Both the position numbers and the translations under genes were made by a program. The notes under the pieces are model-generated. The model had not been told where the DNA came from. It worked only from the letters and a program-made list of their open reading frames with translations, and ran no database searches. Source: a bacterium (GTDB lineage Bacteria; Zhuqueibacterota; Zhuqueibacteria; Residuimicrobiales; Residuimicrobiaceae). From it: a stretch of DNA of 6,519 nucleotides. Each line of letters opens with the position of its first letter. Position 1 is the first letter of the stretch. Positions 6,095 through 6,519 of this stretch are shown piece after piece. Where the stretch lies: contig JAAYTV010000637.1 in NCBI GenBank assembly GCA_012523655.1, forward strand, positions 1 through 6,519. The letters are read 5' to 3'.

Positions 6095-6519
6095 ATGGCT
6101 ATAAAAATTTCCATGCCCAAACTGAGCGACACCATGACCGAAGGCCAACTGGTCAAATGGCTGAAAAAAGAGGGCGATCGTGTAGAGGCATCAGAGATCA
6201 TCGCAGAGGCCGAGAGCGACAAGGCGACTATGGAATTGGAAGCCTATGACAGCGGTGTTCTGCTGAAAATTATCGTGCCCGAAGGCGGCAAAGTGCCGGT
6301 CGGAGGCACCTTGGCGATCATCGGCGAAGAAGGCGAAGACATCGGTCCATTGATGAAATCCGGCCCGGTGGTGGAAACATGGACCTCCGGCGATAGTCCG
6401 TTGATCCCCGACAGCCTGCCGTCCTTGCCCAAGGCGGAGGCGATCAGCGCCGACGGTTTGATCACCAGCGGCACCGGACGCATCAAAGCTTCGCCCCTGG
6501 CCCGCAAACTGGCGGCTGA
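6095..6519 (+). CDS. pdhC: Dihydrolipoamide acyltransferase (E2) of the pyruvate dehydrogenase complex, N-terminal part, cut by window edge
   Basis: The frame is open for 141 codons to the last base. E2 forms the core of the complex: its lipoyl arm takes the acyl group from E1 and its catalytic domain transfers it to CoA. Residues 1-80 are a single lipoyl domain beginning MAIKISMPKLSDTMTEG; K43 in AESDKATME is the expected lipoylated lysine. A linker of about 45 residues follows (81-127), and GRIKASPLARKLAA at 128-141 is the start of the peripheral subunit-binding domain that holds E1 or E3. The catalytic domain, with its HxxxD motif, is outside the window. GAGGAG lies four bases before ATG 6095, the best ribosome site of the three pdh genes. 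The linker is not strongly Ala/Pro-rich, unlike many E2 linkers. Domain order and context make E2 nearly certain; pyruvate rather than another 2-oxo acid is inferred. An E3 lipoyl domain is unlikely because the binding domain follows. Confidence 0.92.
   Translation, partial: MAIKISMPKLSDTMTEGQLVKWLKKEGDRVEASEIIAEAESDKATMELEAYDSGVLLKIIVPEGGKVPVGGTLAIIGEEGEDIGPLMKSGPVVETWTSGDSPLIPDSLPSLPKAEAISADGLITSGTGRIKASPLARKLAA

Noticed and set aside
5395..6222. A 275-codon minus-strand frame spanning the pdhB-pdhC junction
   Set aside because: It overlaps two well-supported genes on the other strand and shows no family resemblance.

Overview
The window is an ordinary chromosomal segment of a fairly GC-rich, probably Gram-negative bacterium. 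Two genes point left on the minus strand and four genes point right on the plus strand. The Gram-negative inference rests on a putative lipoprotein cyclophilin and on a Sec-exported subtilase. The subtilase propeptide resembles those of large secreted S8 peptidases from FCB-group and candidate phyla such as Calditrichota or KSB1. That taxonomic reading is a low-confidence inference from remembered family resemblance, not from a search.

Left arm, minus strand. Positions 1-517 hold the N-terminal 172 codons of an exported S8-family serine peptidase that runs off the window edge. Only the signal peptide and propeptide are present; the catalytic triad lies outside. Upstream of it, 627-1295 encodes a cyclophilin-type peptidyl-prolyl isomerase with a lipoprotein-like signal peptide. 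A strong stem-loop with a T tract (561-606) sits between the two genes and probably ends the isomerase transcript, so the peptidase is probably expressed separately. Both products act outside the cytoplasm.

Divergent gap. Positions 1296-1452 are AT-rich and separate the minus-strand pair from the plus-strand genes. They must hold the promoters for both directions, although no consensus promoter could be assigned confidently.

Right arm, plus strand. Positions 1453-3936 encode PriA, the replication-restart helicase, with its helicase motifs and all eight zinc-binding cysteines intact. After an 80-base gap come the genes for an alpha2beta2-type pyruvate (or branched-chain 2-oxo acid) dehydrogenase complex: E1 alpha (4017-4979), E1 beta (5071-6048) and the start of the E2 acyltransferase (6095 to the window edge). 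Together these decarboxylate a 2-oxo acid on thiamine diphosphate, pass the acyl group to the E2 lipoyl lysine and form acyl-CoA. An E3 gene is not visible and may lie beyond the edge or elsewhere.

Nothing in the window looks like an undescribed system. There are no tRNA or rRNA genes, CRISPR arrays, insertion sequences or phage genes. The points most worth a second look are the Asp-to-Glu change in the E1 alpha thiamine diphosphate motif, the edge-truncated S8 peptidase, and the priA-pdh gene order.
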